Shown: positions 32,367 to 41,980 of the stretch, in pieces
How the letters are laid out: each line of letters begins with the position of its first letter
Numbering within the stretch: the first letter of the stretch is position 1
Assembly: GCA_947472645.1 (NCBI GenBank)
Contig: CANJBQ010000009.1
Span: 1-64,000 of the forward strand
Reading direction: 5' to 3'
From: Burkholderiaceae bacterium
GTDB lineage: Bacteria > Pseudomonadota > Gammaproteobacteria > Burkholderiales > Burkholderiaceae
Length of the DNA stretch: 64,000 nucleotides
Notes under the pieces: generated by a model
Told to the model about the DNA's origin: nothing
Database searches by the model: none
What the model saw: the letters and a program-made list of their open reading frames with translations, nothing else
Made by a program: the position numbers and the translations under genes

Positions 32367-33149
32367 ATGGGTTTTCTATCCGGTAAAAAAATTCTCATTA
32401 CAGGTGTCTTATCCAATCGATCCATCGCTTATGGGATCGCTAAAGCCTGTCATCGGGAAGGTGCAGAATTAGCATTTACCTATGTCAGTGAGCGCTTTAA
32501 GGAGCGTATTACGGGTTTTGCAGCTGAATTTAACAGCCAACTCATTTTTGATTGTGATGTCAGCAGCGATGAACAAATATCACAGCTTTTTACCGATTTA
32601 GCCAAAACATGGCCTCAGTTTGATGGTTTTGTACATTCCATCGGTTTTGCCCCAAAAGAAGCCATCATGGGTGACTTTATCGAGGGTCTAAGTCGTGAAG
32701 CTTTCCATATCGCTCACGATATCTCTGCATATAGCTTTCCAGCAATGGCTAAAGCTGCACTACCGATGCTCTCGCCTCAAGCCGCCTTGCTGACATTAAC
32801 CTATTTAGGGTCCCTGCGCGTTGTTCCGAACTACAACACGATGGGACTTGCCAAGGCCTCTCTAGAAGCGAGTGTGAGATATCTAGCTCAATCTTTGGGT
32901 AGCCGAGGCATACGCGTGAATGGTATATCGGCTGGACCTATCAGAACTCTAGCAGCTAGCGGCATTAAGGATTTTGGAAAAATCTTGGAAAGCGTTGAGA
33001 AAAATGCCCCTCTGCGTAAAAATGTGACGATTGATGATGTCGGTAATGCCGCCGCCTTCTTTATGTCTGAATTAGCTGGAGGCATTACTGGGGAAATTAC
33101 CTATGTAGATGCCGGCTATAGTCAAGTTGTCGGTGGTATGTCCGAATGA
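32367..33149 (+). CDS. fabI: Enoyl-[acyl-carrier-protein] reductase FabI
   Basis: [35 protein letters not shown]...[19 protein letters not shown]. Confidence 0.96.
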   Translation: MGFLSGKKILITGVLSNRSIAYGIAKACHREGAELAFTYVSERFKERITGFAAEFNSQLIFDCDVSSDEQISQLFTDLAKTWPQFDGFVHSIGFAPKEAIMGDFIEGLSREAFHIAHDISAYSFPAMAKAALPMLSPQAALLTLTYLGSLRVVPNYNTMGLAKASLEASVRYLAQSLGSRGIRVNGISAGPIRTLAASGIKDFGKILESVEKNAPLRKNVTIDDVGNAAAFFMSELAGGITGEITYVDAGYSQVVGGMSE

Positions 33150-33156
33150 TCACGGA

Positions 33157-34509
33157 ATGACAACTCATCAAGCACCCACAGCGTCCTTCCGGGACGCTGT
33201 TTTATTTTGGTTCAAATTAGGCTTTATCAGTTTTGGAGGACCTGCCGGACAAATTGCGACGGTCCACCAAGAGCTCGTCGAAAATAAGCGCTGGATCTCT
33301 GAACAACGATTTTTACATGCTCTAAACTATTGCATGCTGTTGCCAGGCCCAGAAGCCCTGCAATTAGTGATCTATATGGGCTGGCTTTTACATCGAACGA
33401 TTGGTGGATTGATTGCCGGCTTTCTGTTTATTTTTCCAGCGATTCTTTTACTCATTGTCTTATCCTTGATCTATGTCGTCTTCGGACATACCTCACTCAT
33501 CGAAGGTATCTTTTTAGGGATTAAACCGGCAGTTACAGCAATTGTGATTGCAGCAGGTTACCGAATTAGTAAACGAATTCTAAAAAAACCAATCCATATT
33601 GCCCTAGCCGTGGGTGCATTTTGTGGGATACAACTCCATGTTCCCTACCCTATCATCATTATCGGTGCCGGATTGATTGGATTTTTCGCTCACCGGAAAA
33701 ATCCAGAACTGATGGGAGGCACCACAAGCTCACACGCTTCATCATCAAATTCAACAGTACATCATCCCGCCATCATCGATGATGATTCAATACAGTTGTC
33801 TCATACATTTTTCAGTATCAAAAAAATCATTCTAGTACTGTCCGTCTCCATCATTGCCTGGGGTATACCTTTTGGATTGTTATGGCATTTTTTTGGTAAA
33901 TCATCGGTCTTCACCCAATTAGCGTGGTTCTTTACCAAAGCAGCTTTACTGACTTTTGGTGGAGCCTACGCTGTTCTCCCCTACGTATTCCAAGAAACCG
34001 TCGAACATTTCCACTGGCTCACCACTGCACAAATGATGGATGGTCTTGCCCTTGGAGAAACAACACCTGGCCCCTTAATTATTGTGGTTACCTTTGTTGG
34101 TTTTATTGCCTCTTATACAAATGAACTATTTTTGAACTCCAAAATATGGTCAGGTATTTTTGGAGGGTTGGTAGTGAGCTGGTTCACCTTTTTACCTTCC
34201 TTTTGTTTTATCTTTTTAGGTGGCCCCTTGATTGAATCCACCCGTCAAGAATTACGCCTACTCCCCATTCTGAATGGCATCACTTGCGCTGTGGTGGGCG
34301 TGATTGCGAGCCTTGCTCTCTTTTTTGGCTTACATACCCTGTTCCCAGAAAATCTCGTCAGCAGTATGTTTTGGCAACACATGATGGTTGCGATAGTATT
34401 GATAGTCGGGTCAAGCATTGCCCTCATTCGTTATGGGCAAAGTATGATGCGTATTATTTTTGGATGCGCCATCATCGGCCTCATCCTCTTTCAAATAGGG
34501 ATGCGTTGA
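33157..34509 (+). CDS. chrA: Chromate transporter (ChrA, two-domain)
   Basis: FWFKLGFISFGGPAGQIATVHQELVENKRWI, ALNYCMLLPGPEALQL, and second half TFGGAYAVLPYV...LGETTPGPLI. Confidence 0.92.
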   Translation: MTTHQAPTASFRDAVLFWFKLGFISFGGPAGQIATVHQELVENKRWISEQRFLHALNYCMLLPGPEALQLVIYMGWLLHRTIGGLIAGFLFIFPAILLLIVLSLIYVVFGHTSLIEGIFLGIKPAVTAIVIAAGYRISKRILKKPIHIALAVGAFCGIQLHVPYPIIIIGAGLIGFFAHRKNPELMGGTTSSHASSSNSTVHHPAIIDDDSIQLSHTFFSIKKIILVLSVSIIAWGIPFGLLWHFFGKSSVFTQLAWFFTKAALLTFGGAYAVLPYVFQETVEHFHWLTTAQMMDGLALGETTPGPLIIVVTFVGFIASYTNELFLNSKIWSGIFGGLVVSWFTFLPSFCFIFLGGPLIESTRQELRLLPILNGITCAVVGVIASLALFFGLHTLFPENLVSSMFWQHMMVAIVLIVGSSIALIRYGQSMMRIIFGCAIIGLILFQIGMR

Positions 34510-34950
34510 TTAAGGTTTGATATAAGCGAAATGTTCTTTAACTTGTAAATCAGCAATTCGCACAACACCAGAAGGCGTAAAGTCGGATTCTAAAATAAAT
34601 GTCTCTTTTTTGAGGTCTCTATTTTTTAGCGTAATCTCACAAACCTCAAACCTTACTCCACGTGATTTCAATGCCGAAATTAAAGGCGCATATTCCACTT
34701 GGTTTTTTTGATCTTTCGCCCCCTCCATCAACAGATCAACGCCAAATGCATGTGTCACCACAACAATCTTTGTCGATGGCGAAACATCAAGATGATTACG
34801 AATATTACGCAGCCCTTTTAACCCTTGAAACTGTGTATCATCAATGTGATAGACCACTTGTGTAGACTGGGGCTGCGCCATTGATGGGACAATAAATAGG
34901 TTAGACAATATGTATACAGTAATGATCGACAAGTATTTCAATGTGTTCAT
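34510..34950 (-). CDS. Exported DsrE-family protein
   Basis: Signal peptide ...PSMAQ, VVYHIDD, IVVVTHAFGVDLLM, ALKSRGVRFEVCEITLKNR. Confidence 0.8.
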   Translation of the reverse strand: MNTLKYLSIITVYILSNLFIVPSMAQPQSTQVVYHIDDTQFQGLKGLRNIRNHLDVSPSTKIVVVTHAFGVDLLMEGAKDQKNQVEYAPLISALKSRGVRFEVCEITLKNRDLKKETFILESDFTPSGVVRIADLQVKEHFAYIKP

Positions 34951-35006
34951 AAAGCTACCCTTTTAAAGTTTTAAACAGAAATGATTCCATCAAGCACAAT
35001 CGGAAT

Positions 35007-36713
35007 TCAGGATACACCTTTGATAATGGGTTGATTAGGCTTTACAGTTTTAACGATCTTCACCTCCCGAAGATGTCTTGCCACCACATCCCAAATCGGC
35101 TCACCACCTTGTTCTCTCGATGCCTCACTCACTCCTGCCCAACCAGCTACTTTATAGTTTTTATGAGCTTCAATCAATTGCCCTTTCAGTCGCATATCTG
35201 AAATCCGCTTACCCACTTTCTCACGTGGTTCTATGGTGTACTGTAAACCGCCCACACGGACCATATCCCCTCCCTGCTGATAATAAGGATCAGGGTGGAA
35301 TAAATTATCAGCAACATCCTCTAAGATGTCTTTAATAGCTTGCCCCGTCATTTCATTGACAGTACTATTGGGGTAAGTAATTGCTGTTTGATCCATGAGA
35401 TTTTCCATGGTAATCGCTTGACCAGGAAGGATGGAGGTGCCCCAACGAAAGCCCGGTGAAAAAGCAATCTGCGTATTTTTTTGCGACATCAAACTATCTA
35501 AGATGATTTGATCGAAACTTCCATTAAAGTTTCCACGACGGTAAAGTAGATCATTCGTCACGGCTAGCTTTTCTTGTAACTTCGATTCATAGGGACGCCG
35601 AATATTATTAATCAATGTTGTCATAGCAACATCTGGCTCAATGAGGTTGGAAAATATAGGCAACAATTTATACCTAAAACCTACTGGTTCTGAACCTTTG
35701 ACTTCAACATCTAAAACACCCAAATATTTACCATTGGAACCTGCATTTGTGACTAAGGTCATACCACCAGGATTTTTAACTTGTACTGGAACAGGAACGC
35801 CATCATGCGTGTGCCCACCAAGGATGGCATGTAGTCCACGCAATCGTGAAGCCAGCTTCAAGTCAACATCCATACCGTTATGCGATAAAAGAACAACCAG
35901 CTTCGCCCCCTTGCTCTTCACTTCATCAATCGTTTTTTGTAGATTTTCTTCTTGAATACCAAAGGTCCAATTCGGAATCAAATATCCAGGATTAGCAATG
36001 GGGGTATACGGAAATGCTTGTCCAATAATTGCTACAGATACCCCATTCATTTGACGAATAGAATAGGCAGGAAATACTTCATCACCAAAGTCAGTTGTTT
36101 TAACGTTTTGGGCTAAAAAATCAATTTTTCCCTTGAAATCTTTTTGAATGATTTCCATGACACGCGCATCACCTAATGTCATTTCCCAGTGAGCCGTCAT
36201 CATGTCAACACCAAGCGCTAATGATGCTTCAACCATATCTTGGCCTTTAGTCCATAACGCCGTCGCAGAACCCTGCCAAGTATCGCCACCATCTAAGAGC
36301 AAAGCCCCAGGACGCGACGCTTTTAATTGCCGAACAAGAGTTGATAATTGCGCAAAACCACCAAGCCGACCATAATTTTTAGCCGCTTGAGTAAAATTGA
36401 GATGGGTAAAGGCATAAGCATCTCTTGAACCCGCAGCAATACCATTGGCTTTTAATAAAGCCTCACCCACTAAGTGGGGTGTCTTACCAAAGGATAGTCC
36501 CGCTCCAATGTTGATGCTTGGCTCGCGAAAATAGACAGGCATTAATTGCGCATGAGAATCGGTAAAGTGCAGTAAATGGACATTGCCATAAGACGGAACA
36601 TCATAGAAAGCTTTTGCTGATTGTTGCGCTAATGAAAAATCACTATAAAGTCCAAGACCGCCTGCCGAAGCAATGGCAAGAGTCTTTAAAAACTCACGAC
36701 GATGAATAGTCAT
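35007..36713 (-). CDS. soxB: Thiosulfohydrolase SoxB (Tat substrate)
   Basis: HRREFLKTLAIASAGG Tat motif; LLHFTDSHAQL; LLLDGGDTWQGSATALWTKGQDMVEA. Confidence 0.95.
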   Translation of the reverse strand: MTIHRREFLKTLAIASAGGLGLYSDFSLAQQSAKAFYDVPSYGNVHLLHFTDSHAQLMPVYFREPSINIGAGLSFGKTPHLVGEALLKANGIAAGSRDAYAFTHLNFTQAAKNYGRLGGFAQLSTLVRQLKASRPGALLLDGGDTWQGSATALWTKGQDMVEASLALGVDMMTAHWEMTLGDARVMEIIQKDFKGKIDFLAQNVKTTDFGDEVFPAYSIRQMNGVSVAIIGQAFPYTPIANPGYLIPNWTFGIQEENLQKTIDEVKSKGAKLVVLLSHNGMDVDLKLASRLRGLHAILGGHTHDGVPVPVQVKNPGGMTLVTNAGSNGKYLGVLDVEVKGSEPVGFRYKLLPIFSNLIEPDVAMTTLINNIRRPYESKLQEKLAVTNDLLYRRGNFNGSFDQIILDSLMSQKNTQIAFSPGFRWGTSILPGQAITMENLMDQTAITYPNSTVNEMTGQAIKDILEDVADNLFHPDPYYQQGGDMVRVGGLQYTIEPREKVGKRISDMRLKGQLIEAHKNYKVAGWAGVSEASREQGGEPIWDVVARHLREVKIVKTVKPNQPIIKGVS

Positions 36714-36721
36714 GAAGGTGC

Positions 36722-37345
36722 CTATTGATTAACGGGCGACTGAGGATCAAGCAACAAAGCCATAACATCCTGAATTTGTTTTTCAGTAAGAATTTTAAAA
36801 TGTCCAAAGCGCGGCATATTGCTACAAGCGTTATACGCCTTGGAATTATTAATCCGGTTCCAGGTGTACTGAATTAATTCAGGGGAGTTACCACGATTCT
36901 TCCCATAATTCCAAAGGGTTGGTCCAATATTGCCATGGGAGATTTCTTTCTGATCTATTTGATGACAGTTATAACAACCACCACCATTGACCATCGCTGC
37001 GCTATCAGACCAAGTCACTCCGCGCCCACTTTGTGCAATCGCTTCGCCACTCTTCCAATCACCAAGATATTTTCCATCCGCAGGTGCTTGTATCGTCGCC
37101 ATATTTATTTTTTGTATTTCTAGCGACTTTGCTGCTCCTGCTTTACTTTTGATCAACCTTGGCTCAGAACAAAGCTGTTGAGTAGCATCTTGTTGAATAC
37201 GATCAATACTTGCATTTCCCTCACTACGAAAACTTTCATACATCATTTTCTGAAACTGGGGATCAGATTTTTGTTGGGCATAGGTCGAACTCGTAACTAA
37301 GAAAAAAATTATCGATAACAAATATGTATAAGTGACAGATCTCAT
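36722..37345 (-). CDS. soxX: Sulfur oxidation c-type cytochrome SoxX
   Basis: NGGGCYNCHQID heme motif, GNIGPTLWNYGKNRG, ACSNMPRFGH; ATGA overlap with soxA. Confidence 0.92.
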   Translation of the reverse strand: MRSVTYTYLLSIIFFLVTSSTYAQQKSDPQFQKMMYESFRSEGNASIDRIQQDATQQLCSEPRLIKSKAGAAKSLEIQKINMATIQAPADGKYLGDWKSGEAIAQSGRGVTWSDSAAMVNGGGCYNCHQIDQKEISHGNIGPTLWNYGKNRGNSPELIQYTWNRINNSKAYNACSNMPRFGHFKILTEKQIQDVMALLLDPQSPVNQ

Positions 37346-38154
37346 CGTTTTAACCCTGGAGTTTGAATCACACCGCCATTGGCATTCATCGCCATATACA
37401 TCGAAAGCGCAACCGTGACATCTGAACCATAAATAGGAAATGCGACACGCTGTTGTCGAAAACAATCATTAAGACGTTGTTGCATCGTCCAAAATTGCCC
37501 ACTAGAAACTCGATACGCTGGCCATGCGCCCCATCCTGCAATAGCACCCTCATGCGTGGTGAGATTCGGTAAGTCTTGCAAACGAATACGACGTCCATCC
37601 TGTGCATGACAAGACGCACATGAAAAATCAAATGGTCCAGCTTGATAGTAAAAAGCTTTTTTACCCATCTCATACATGATTTTTTCTTTGGGGTGCGACA
37701 TGCTGACCTTGACTTTTTGTCCTTTGGAATGCGTCACTATATAAGCAACTAGAACGTCCATATCTTTTTTAAGCCCCACACCAAACTTAGCCTCAATGAT
37801 GTCTTTACTAGCAATGCCTTGAAGTTTTTCCATACAGGTCATGAGCCGTGACTCAAGATCTTGAACGCGTTGCGTGTCTTTAAAATACCTGGGTAGCTGA
37901 GCTGCGGCGCCGTCTACCACCCCAGCGCCCAGTCCAAGGTCACACTTTTCTAACGAAGCATTAAATGGTCCAACTGGTTTTTTCCAAAGCTCTTCACCCG
38001 CCATCTCGTATAACTCCGATGGATTACCATCGGCGATCATCTCGCGATATCTTGCAATGTCGTCAGCTGTATTTTGTGCAAAAGATATATGGCTAATGTT
38101 TAAAAAAAGCACAAAGTATATTAACTTTAATAGATGAATAGATGAGGATTTCAT
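37342..38154 (-). CDS. soxA: Sulfur oxidation c-type cytochrome SoxA
   Basis: CDLGLGAGVVDGAAAQLPRYFKDTQRVQDLESRLMTCM and CASCHAQDG; signal peptide. Confidence 0.93.
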   Translation of the reverse strand: MKSSSIHLLKLIYFVLFLNISHISFAQNTADDIARYREMIADGNPSELYEMAGEELWKKPVGPFNASLEKCDLGLGAGVVDGAAAQLPRYFKDTQRVQDLESRLMTCMEKLQGIASKDIIEAKFGVGLKKDMDVLVAYIVTHSKGQKVKVSMSHPKEKIMYEMGKKAFYYQAGPFDFSCASCHAQDGRRIRLQDLPNLTTHEGAIAGWGAWPAYRVSSGQFWTMQQRLNDCFRQQRVAFPIYGSDVTVALSMYMAMNANGGVIQTPGLKR

Positions 38155-38165
38155 GGATTGTTGGC

Positions 38166-38474
38166 TTAAGAAACAATCAATTCATCAGTGCGTTTATCGC
38201 CTTTGGTATCAACCCAACTTACAACGAGTCGATCGCCTTTGGCTCCTTTAAATTTAAAGTTCAAAAAAGGGTCTTTGGAAACAGCCGAGCCAAACTGAGC
38301 ATTAAAAACCTCTTTGCCTTGTGCTTGAACATTCAAAAGAGTGATAAACCAAGCCGGTATTGTTTTACCATTGGCATCTTTACGCTGCCCCGACTCCATA
38401 TCATGCCTCATTAAAATTTTGACATCAACAACACCATCTTTTTCAGTAGCTCTTAAGCGCATTGGATCTGGCAT
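38166..38474 (-). CDS. soxZ: Thiosulfate oxidation carrier complex protein SoxZ
   Basis: VVDVKILMRHDMESGQRKDANGKTIPAWFI; 102 aa between soxA and soxY. Confidence 0.94.
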   Translation of the reverse strand: MPDPMRLRATEKDGVVDVKILMRHDMESGQRKDANGKTIPAWFITLLNVQAQGKEVFNAQFGSAVSKDPFLNFKFKGAKGDRLVVSWVDTKGDKRTDELIVS

Positions 38475-38509
38475 ATATCTTCCTTAAAAAAAACTTATTA
38501 TGTAATCAA

Positions 38510-38962
38510 TTAACCGCCACAGCCGCCAAGAGTCACTTTGATCTCTTTGACAACCATGAACCATTTTCCCTCTGATTTCACTAAAGCATATACATTAGAT
38601 GTCTGCGCCATTTTGATCCTTGAAGTAACAAAAGACTCGGTCCCAGATGGCAGAAAAAATAACGCCGCTAAAGTATTGGGATTCTTATCCACCAAAATGG
38701 CGATTTGCTCAACTTTTAAATTCGAAGAAATGCTAATGGGTACGACCGCCCCATTTTCAGCAATATCTGGGGCATTAAAAGTTATTGCTGCAGATTTTTC
38801 GGGAGCACCAGTATTCAACACCTTAAATACTTCATCTAAGCTTTTTCCGTCAAAAGCCGATTTATTCCACTCAGCAGCTTGAGCATGACTAATCAAACCT
38901 ACAGATGCCATCAAACCAAAGATGGCGGAGTGTTTTAACAATATCCTACGCTGTTGATTCAT
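38510..38962 (-). CDS. soxY: Thiosulfate oxidation carrier protein SoxY
   Basis: C-terminal swinging arm KVTLGGCGG; signal peptide; start trimmed to MNQQRRIL. Confidence 0.95.
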   Translation of the reverse strand: MNQQRRILLKHSAIFGLMASVGLISHAQAAEWNKSAFDGKSLDEVFKVLNTGAPEKSAAITFNAPDIAENGAVVPISISSNLKVEQIAILVDKNPNTLAALFFLPSGTESFVTSRIKMAQTSNVYALVKSEGKWFMVVKEIKVTLGGCGG

Positions 38963-39031
38963 AAAATCCCCTTCATTCAAACTAATCTACTATTTTATAG
39001 GTAGTTTGAATAATCGACTTGAATCTGATGT

Positions 39032-39892
39032 TCAGAGAAGATTAATGGGTAGCTTTAAGTAGGAGACGCCATTTGACTCTGGTGAGGGAAATTCTCCAGC
39101 ACGGATATTGATTTGCACGGAGGGCAAAATTAAGGCTGGCATTTCCAAGGTCTTATCTCTTGCCGTTCGCATTTCAACAAAATCAACTTCAGAAACACCA
39201 TCATGAACATGGATATTACCTTTTCGTTGGAGAGCGACCGTAGTCTCACACTGGATCATCCGACCCTCTGGTGGGTAATCATGACACATAAAAAGTCGTG
39301 TACTCAGTGGTAGATTTAAGATTTTTTGAATCGATTGATAGAGAGCCTTCGCATTACCACCTGGGAAATCACACCGTGCTGTTCCAACATCAGGCAAAAA
39401 CATCGTATCGCCGACAAACACACAATCACCTATCTGATAAGCCATGCATGCGGGTGTATGGCCTGGCACATATAAACATTGAATACTTAACTGACCACAA
39501 AATATTTCTTCATTTTCATCTAGTAAATAATCAAACTGCTGACCATTTGGAATAAAGGTTGAATCTAAGTGAAAAATTTCTTTAAAAACCTTTTGTACTT
39601 GCTGAATTTGCGATCCAATCGCTAGCTTTCCACCTAGCTTACGCTTCAGATAAGGCGCCGCTGTTAAGTGGTCAGCATGAGCATGAGTCTCTAAAATAAA
39701 AACTACATCTAACTTATGATCCTGAATAAATGTAATCACCTCATCAGCACTGTGTGTTGATGTTCGACCTGACTTCGTATCGAAATTCAAAACAGAATCA
39801 ATAATTACACACTGACTAGAGACTTTTTCGTAAACAACATAGGTGAATGTTCCTGTCGGTGCATCAAAGAATGATTCAACAATAGGGTTCAT
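39032..39892 (-). CDS. MBL-fold metallohydrolase, persulfide dioxygenase (ETHE1/Blh)-like
   Basis: ETHAHADHLTAAPYLKRKLGG, CLYVPGHTPACMAYQIGDCVFVGDTMF, FMCHDYPPEGR. Confidence 0.87.
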   Translation of the reverse strand: MNPIVESFFDAPTGTFTYVVYEKVSSQCVIIDSVLNFDTKSGRTSTHSADEVITFIQDHKLDVVFILETHAHADHLTAAPYLKRKLGGKLAIGSQIQQVQKVFKEIFHLDSTFIPNGQQFDYLLDENEEIFCGQLSIQCLYVPGHTPACMAYQIGDCVFVGDTMFLPDVGTARCDFPGGNAKALYQSIQKILNLPLSTRLFMCHDYPPEGRMIQCETTVALQRKGNIHVHDGVSEVDFVEMRTARDKTLEMPALILPSVQINIRAGEFPSPESNGVSYLKLPINLL

Positions 39893-40066
39893 ATTCTTCT
39901 CTTAGGTTGGTGAACTACGTAGGTAAATTATAGGTGAAGATAAACAATATAACCAAAATTTATTAGTTAATTACTTTATTATCTATATACTATAAAGAAC
40001 CTCCTACGAAGTATGGCATCACACGTGATGTTAATAGATTTAAAGTACCCCTTTTAAAGAGATTAT

Positions 40067-40873
40067 ATGGCTCCTGTATTTTTTGAGACCGCTGGATTAG
40101 GTATTTTAATCGGTATCATCATGGGCATTACCGGCGCTGGTGGAGGAATTCTGTCTGTACCGATTCTAGTATTTACACTGAATTTACCTATCGCTCAAGC
40201 TAGTCCAATCGCACTATCAGCAATTACATTGGCCGCCGCAGCTGGAGCTTTAATTGGCTTTCAGGGAAAGGTTCTTCGCTACAAAGCCGCTTTCTTAATG
40301 TCTTTGATAGGACTCCTTCTATCACCCATTGGTCTATGGCTAGCACAAATTGTGCCAAATGCACCATTGCAAGTTCTTTTTGGGATCATCCTTCTCTATG
40401 TTTCCGTTAACTTGTTAAATCAAGCTCATCAGGAAAAAAAAGGGCTATCTTCTTTACGAAACCAACCACCTTGTCAACTGAATACCTTAACCGGTAAATT
40501 CAACTGGAGTATCTCCTGCGCTAAATGCTTAATGTTTACTGGAGCACTAGCTGGTTTTCTATCAGGTTTACTCGGGGTTGGTGGCGGATTTGTAATTGTC
40601 CCCGCTCTCAAGAAATTTACTGACCTCCCCATGAAATCAATCGTGGCCACATCCCTTGGCGTCCTCGCTATTGTTAGCGCCGGTGGCGCAACAGTATCTC
40701 TTTTCATCGGCACGCTCAATACAAAGATTGCCATTCCTTTCGCCCTAGGTACGCTCATTGGACTGCTGATCGGCAAAGCTTTGGAAAAGAAAATTAGCGG
40801 GCCGAGAGCGCAGCAAATGTTTGCAACTCTAGCCCTTTTTGTAGGAATCAGTCTAATTGCGAAATCGTTTTAG
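40067..40873 (+). CDS. Sulfite exporter TauE/SafE family protein
   Basis: MGITGAGGGILSVPILVFTLNLPIAQASPIALSAITLAA and GLLGVGGGFVIVPAL repeats. Confidence 0.88.
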   Translation: MAPVFFETAGLGILIGIIMGITGAGGGILSVPILVFTLNLPIAQASPIALSAITLAAAAGALIGFQGKVLRYKAAFLMSLIGLLLSPIGLWLAQIVPNAPLQVLFGIILLYVSVNLLNQAHQEKKGLSSLRNQPPCQLNTLTGKFNWSISCAKCLMFTGALAGFLSGLLGVGGGFVIVPALKKFTDLPMKSIVATSLGVLAIVSAGGATVSLFIGTLNTKIAIPFALGTLIGLLIGKALEKKISGPRAQQMFATLALFVGISLIAKSF

Positions 40874-41958
40874 ACTTCGTTCTTGATCGGGTTACGAATT
40901 AAGCCAATCCCAGTAACTTCAGATTCCATTACATCACCAGGTTTTAAAAATTCAGGCGGCTTGCGACTAAACCCTACCCCTGGCGGAGTACCCGTAGCAA
41001 TAATATCGCCAGCCTCTAGTGTTAATCCTCGTGATAACTCGGCAATAATGCTCGGAATCTTAAAGAACATTTGTTTGTAAGATCCATTTTGTTTTTCAAC
41101 ACCGTTGACTCGGCATATTAAACGCACACTATCTAAATCTACCGCATTGGCCGTCATGATCCAAGGCCCCATCGGCCCATAGCCATCTATGCTCTTACCT
41201 TTAAACCACTGCCCACTATGGCGTTTTTGTTGGACATCTCTCAGTGTCGTATCGTTATAGACTGAATAACCGTAGACATAATCCATAGCTTGAGCTTCTG
41301 GGATATTTTTTCCAGTTTTACCGATGATTAGAGCTAACTCAACTTCCCAATCAGCTTCCGGAGAATTAGACGCGTCATACGGAATAGGATCGAAAGGCCC
41401 ATTCATTGTGTATACACCTTTGGTAAAAAATACTGGATTTTTTGGATACTCTTTAATACTCTTATCCGCTCTTGCTTGCATACCCTCTTCAAAGTGATCT
41501 AAGTAGTTCCAACCAACAGCATAAATATTACTTTGTGGCCGAGGTATAGGTGAAAGTAGTTTCACTTGATTCATCAGTGGTCTCATCATTCGCTTCTTCA
41601 TGCCCTGTGAAACAATTTGCTGTACTTGTGCAAGACCAATCTCACCAGCATGAATGAGTGACAACATGGAATAAGGATCAAAACCGAGTTTTGACCCACG
41701 CCCTTCAATGGCAATATCCAAAACTTGTCCATCATTGAGAACCACGCCTAGGCGAGGTTTTTCTTGAGCACTTGGTACAAAGGTAACTAAACGTAATCCT
41801 GGCTTTACCATCGGAGGTGGAACTGATTCTGGACTCATATTGACGGAACTCTGAGCTTGAGATTGAACGGAACCACCTAATAACAAACCTGAGGCTACTG
41901 TACCTTTGATCAAATCTCTACGACTGATGTTGAAATTAGTATTATCTTTCTGATCCAT
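40870..41958 (-). CDS. Fumarylacetoacetate hydrolase family protein with Tat-like signal
   Basis: FAH fold: AVGWNYLDHFEE, PVFFTKG, EADWEVELALIIGKTGKNI, DIIATGTPPGVGFSRKPPEFLKPGD. N-terminal NISRRDLIKGTVASGLLLGGSVQSQA. Confidence 0.88.
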   Translation of the reverse strand: MDQKDNTNFNISRRDLIKGTVASGLLLGGSVQSQAQSSVNMSPESVPPPMVKPGLRLVTFVPSAQEKPRLGVVLNDGQVLDIAIEGRGSKLGFDPYSMLSLIHAGEIGLAQVQQIVSQGMKKRMMRPLMNQVKLLSPIPRPQSNIYAVGWNYLDHFEEGMQARADKSIKEYPKNPVFFTKGVYTMNGPFDPIPYDASNSPEADWEVELALIIGKTGKNIPEAQAMDYVYGYSVYNDTTLRDVQQKRHSGQWFKGKSIDGYGPMGPWIMTANAVDLDSVRLICRVNGVEKQNGSYKQMFFKIPSIIAELSRGLTLEAGDIIATGTPPGVGFSRKPPEFLKPGDVMESEVTGIGLIRNPIKNEV

Positions 41959-41980
41959 GATTTATTCTCCTTCTGTCTTT

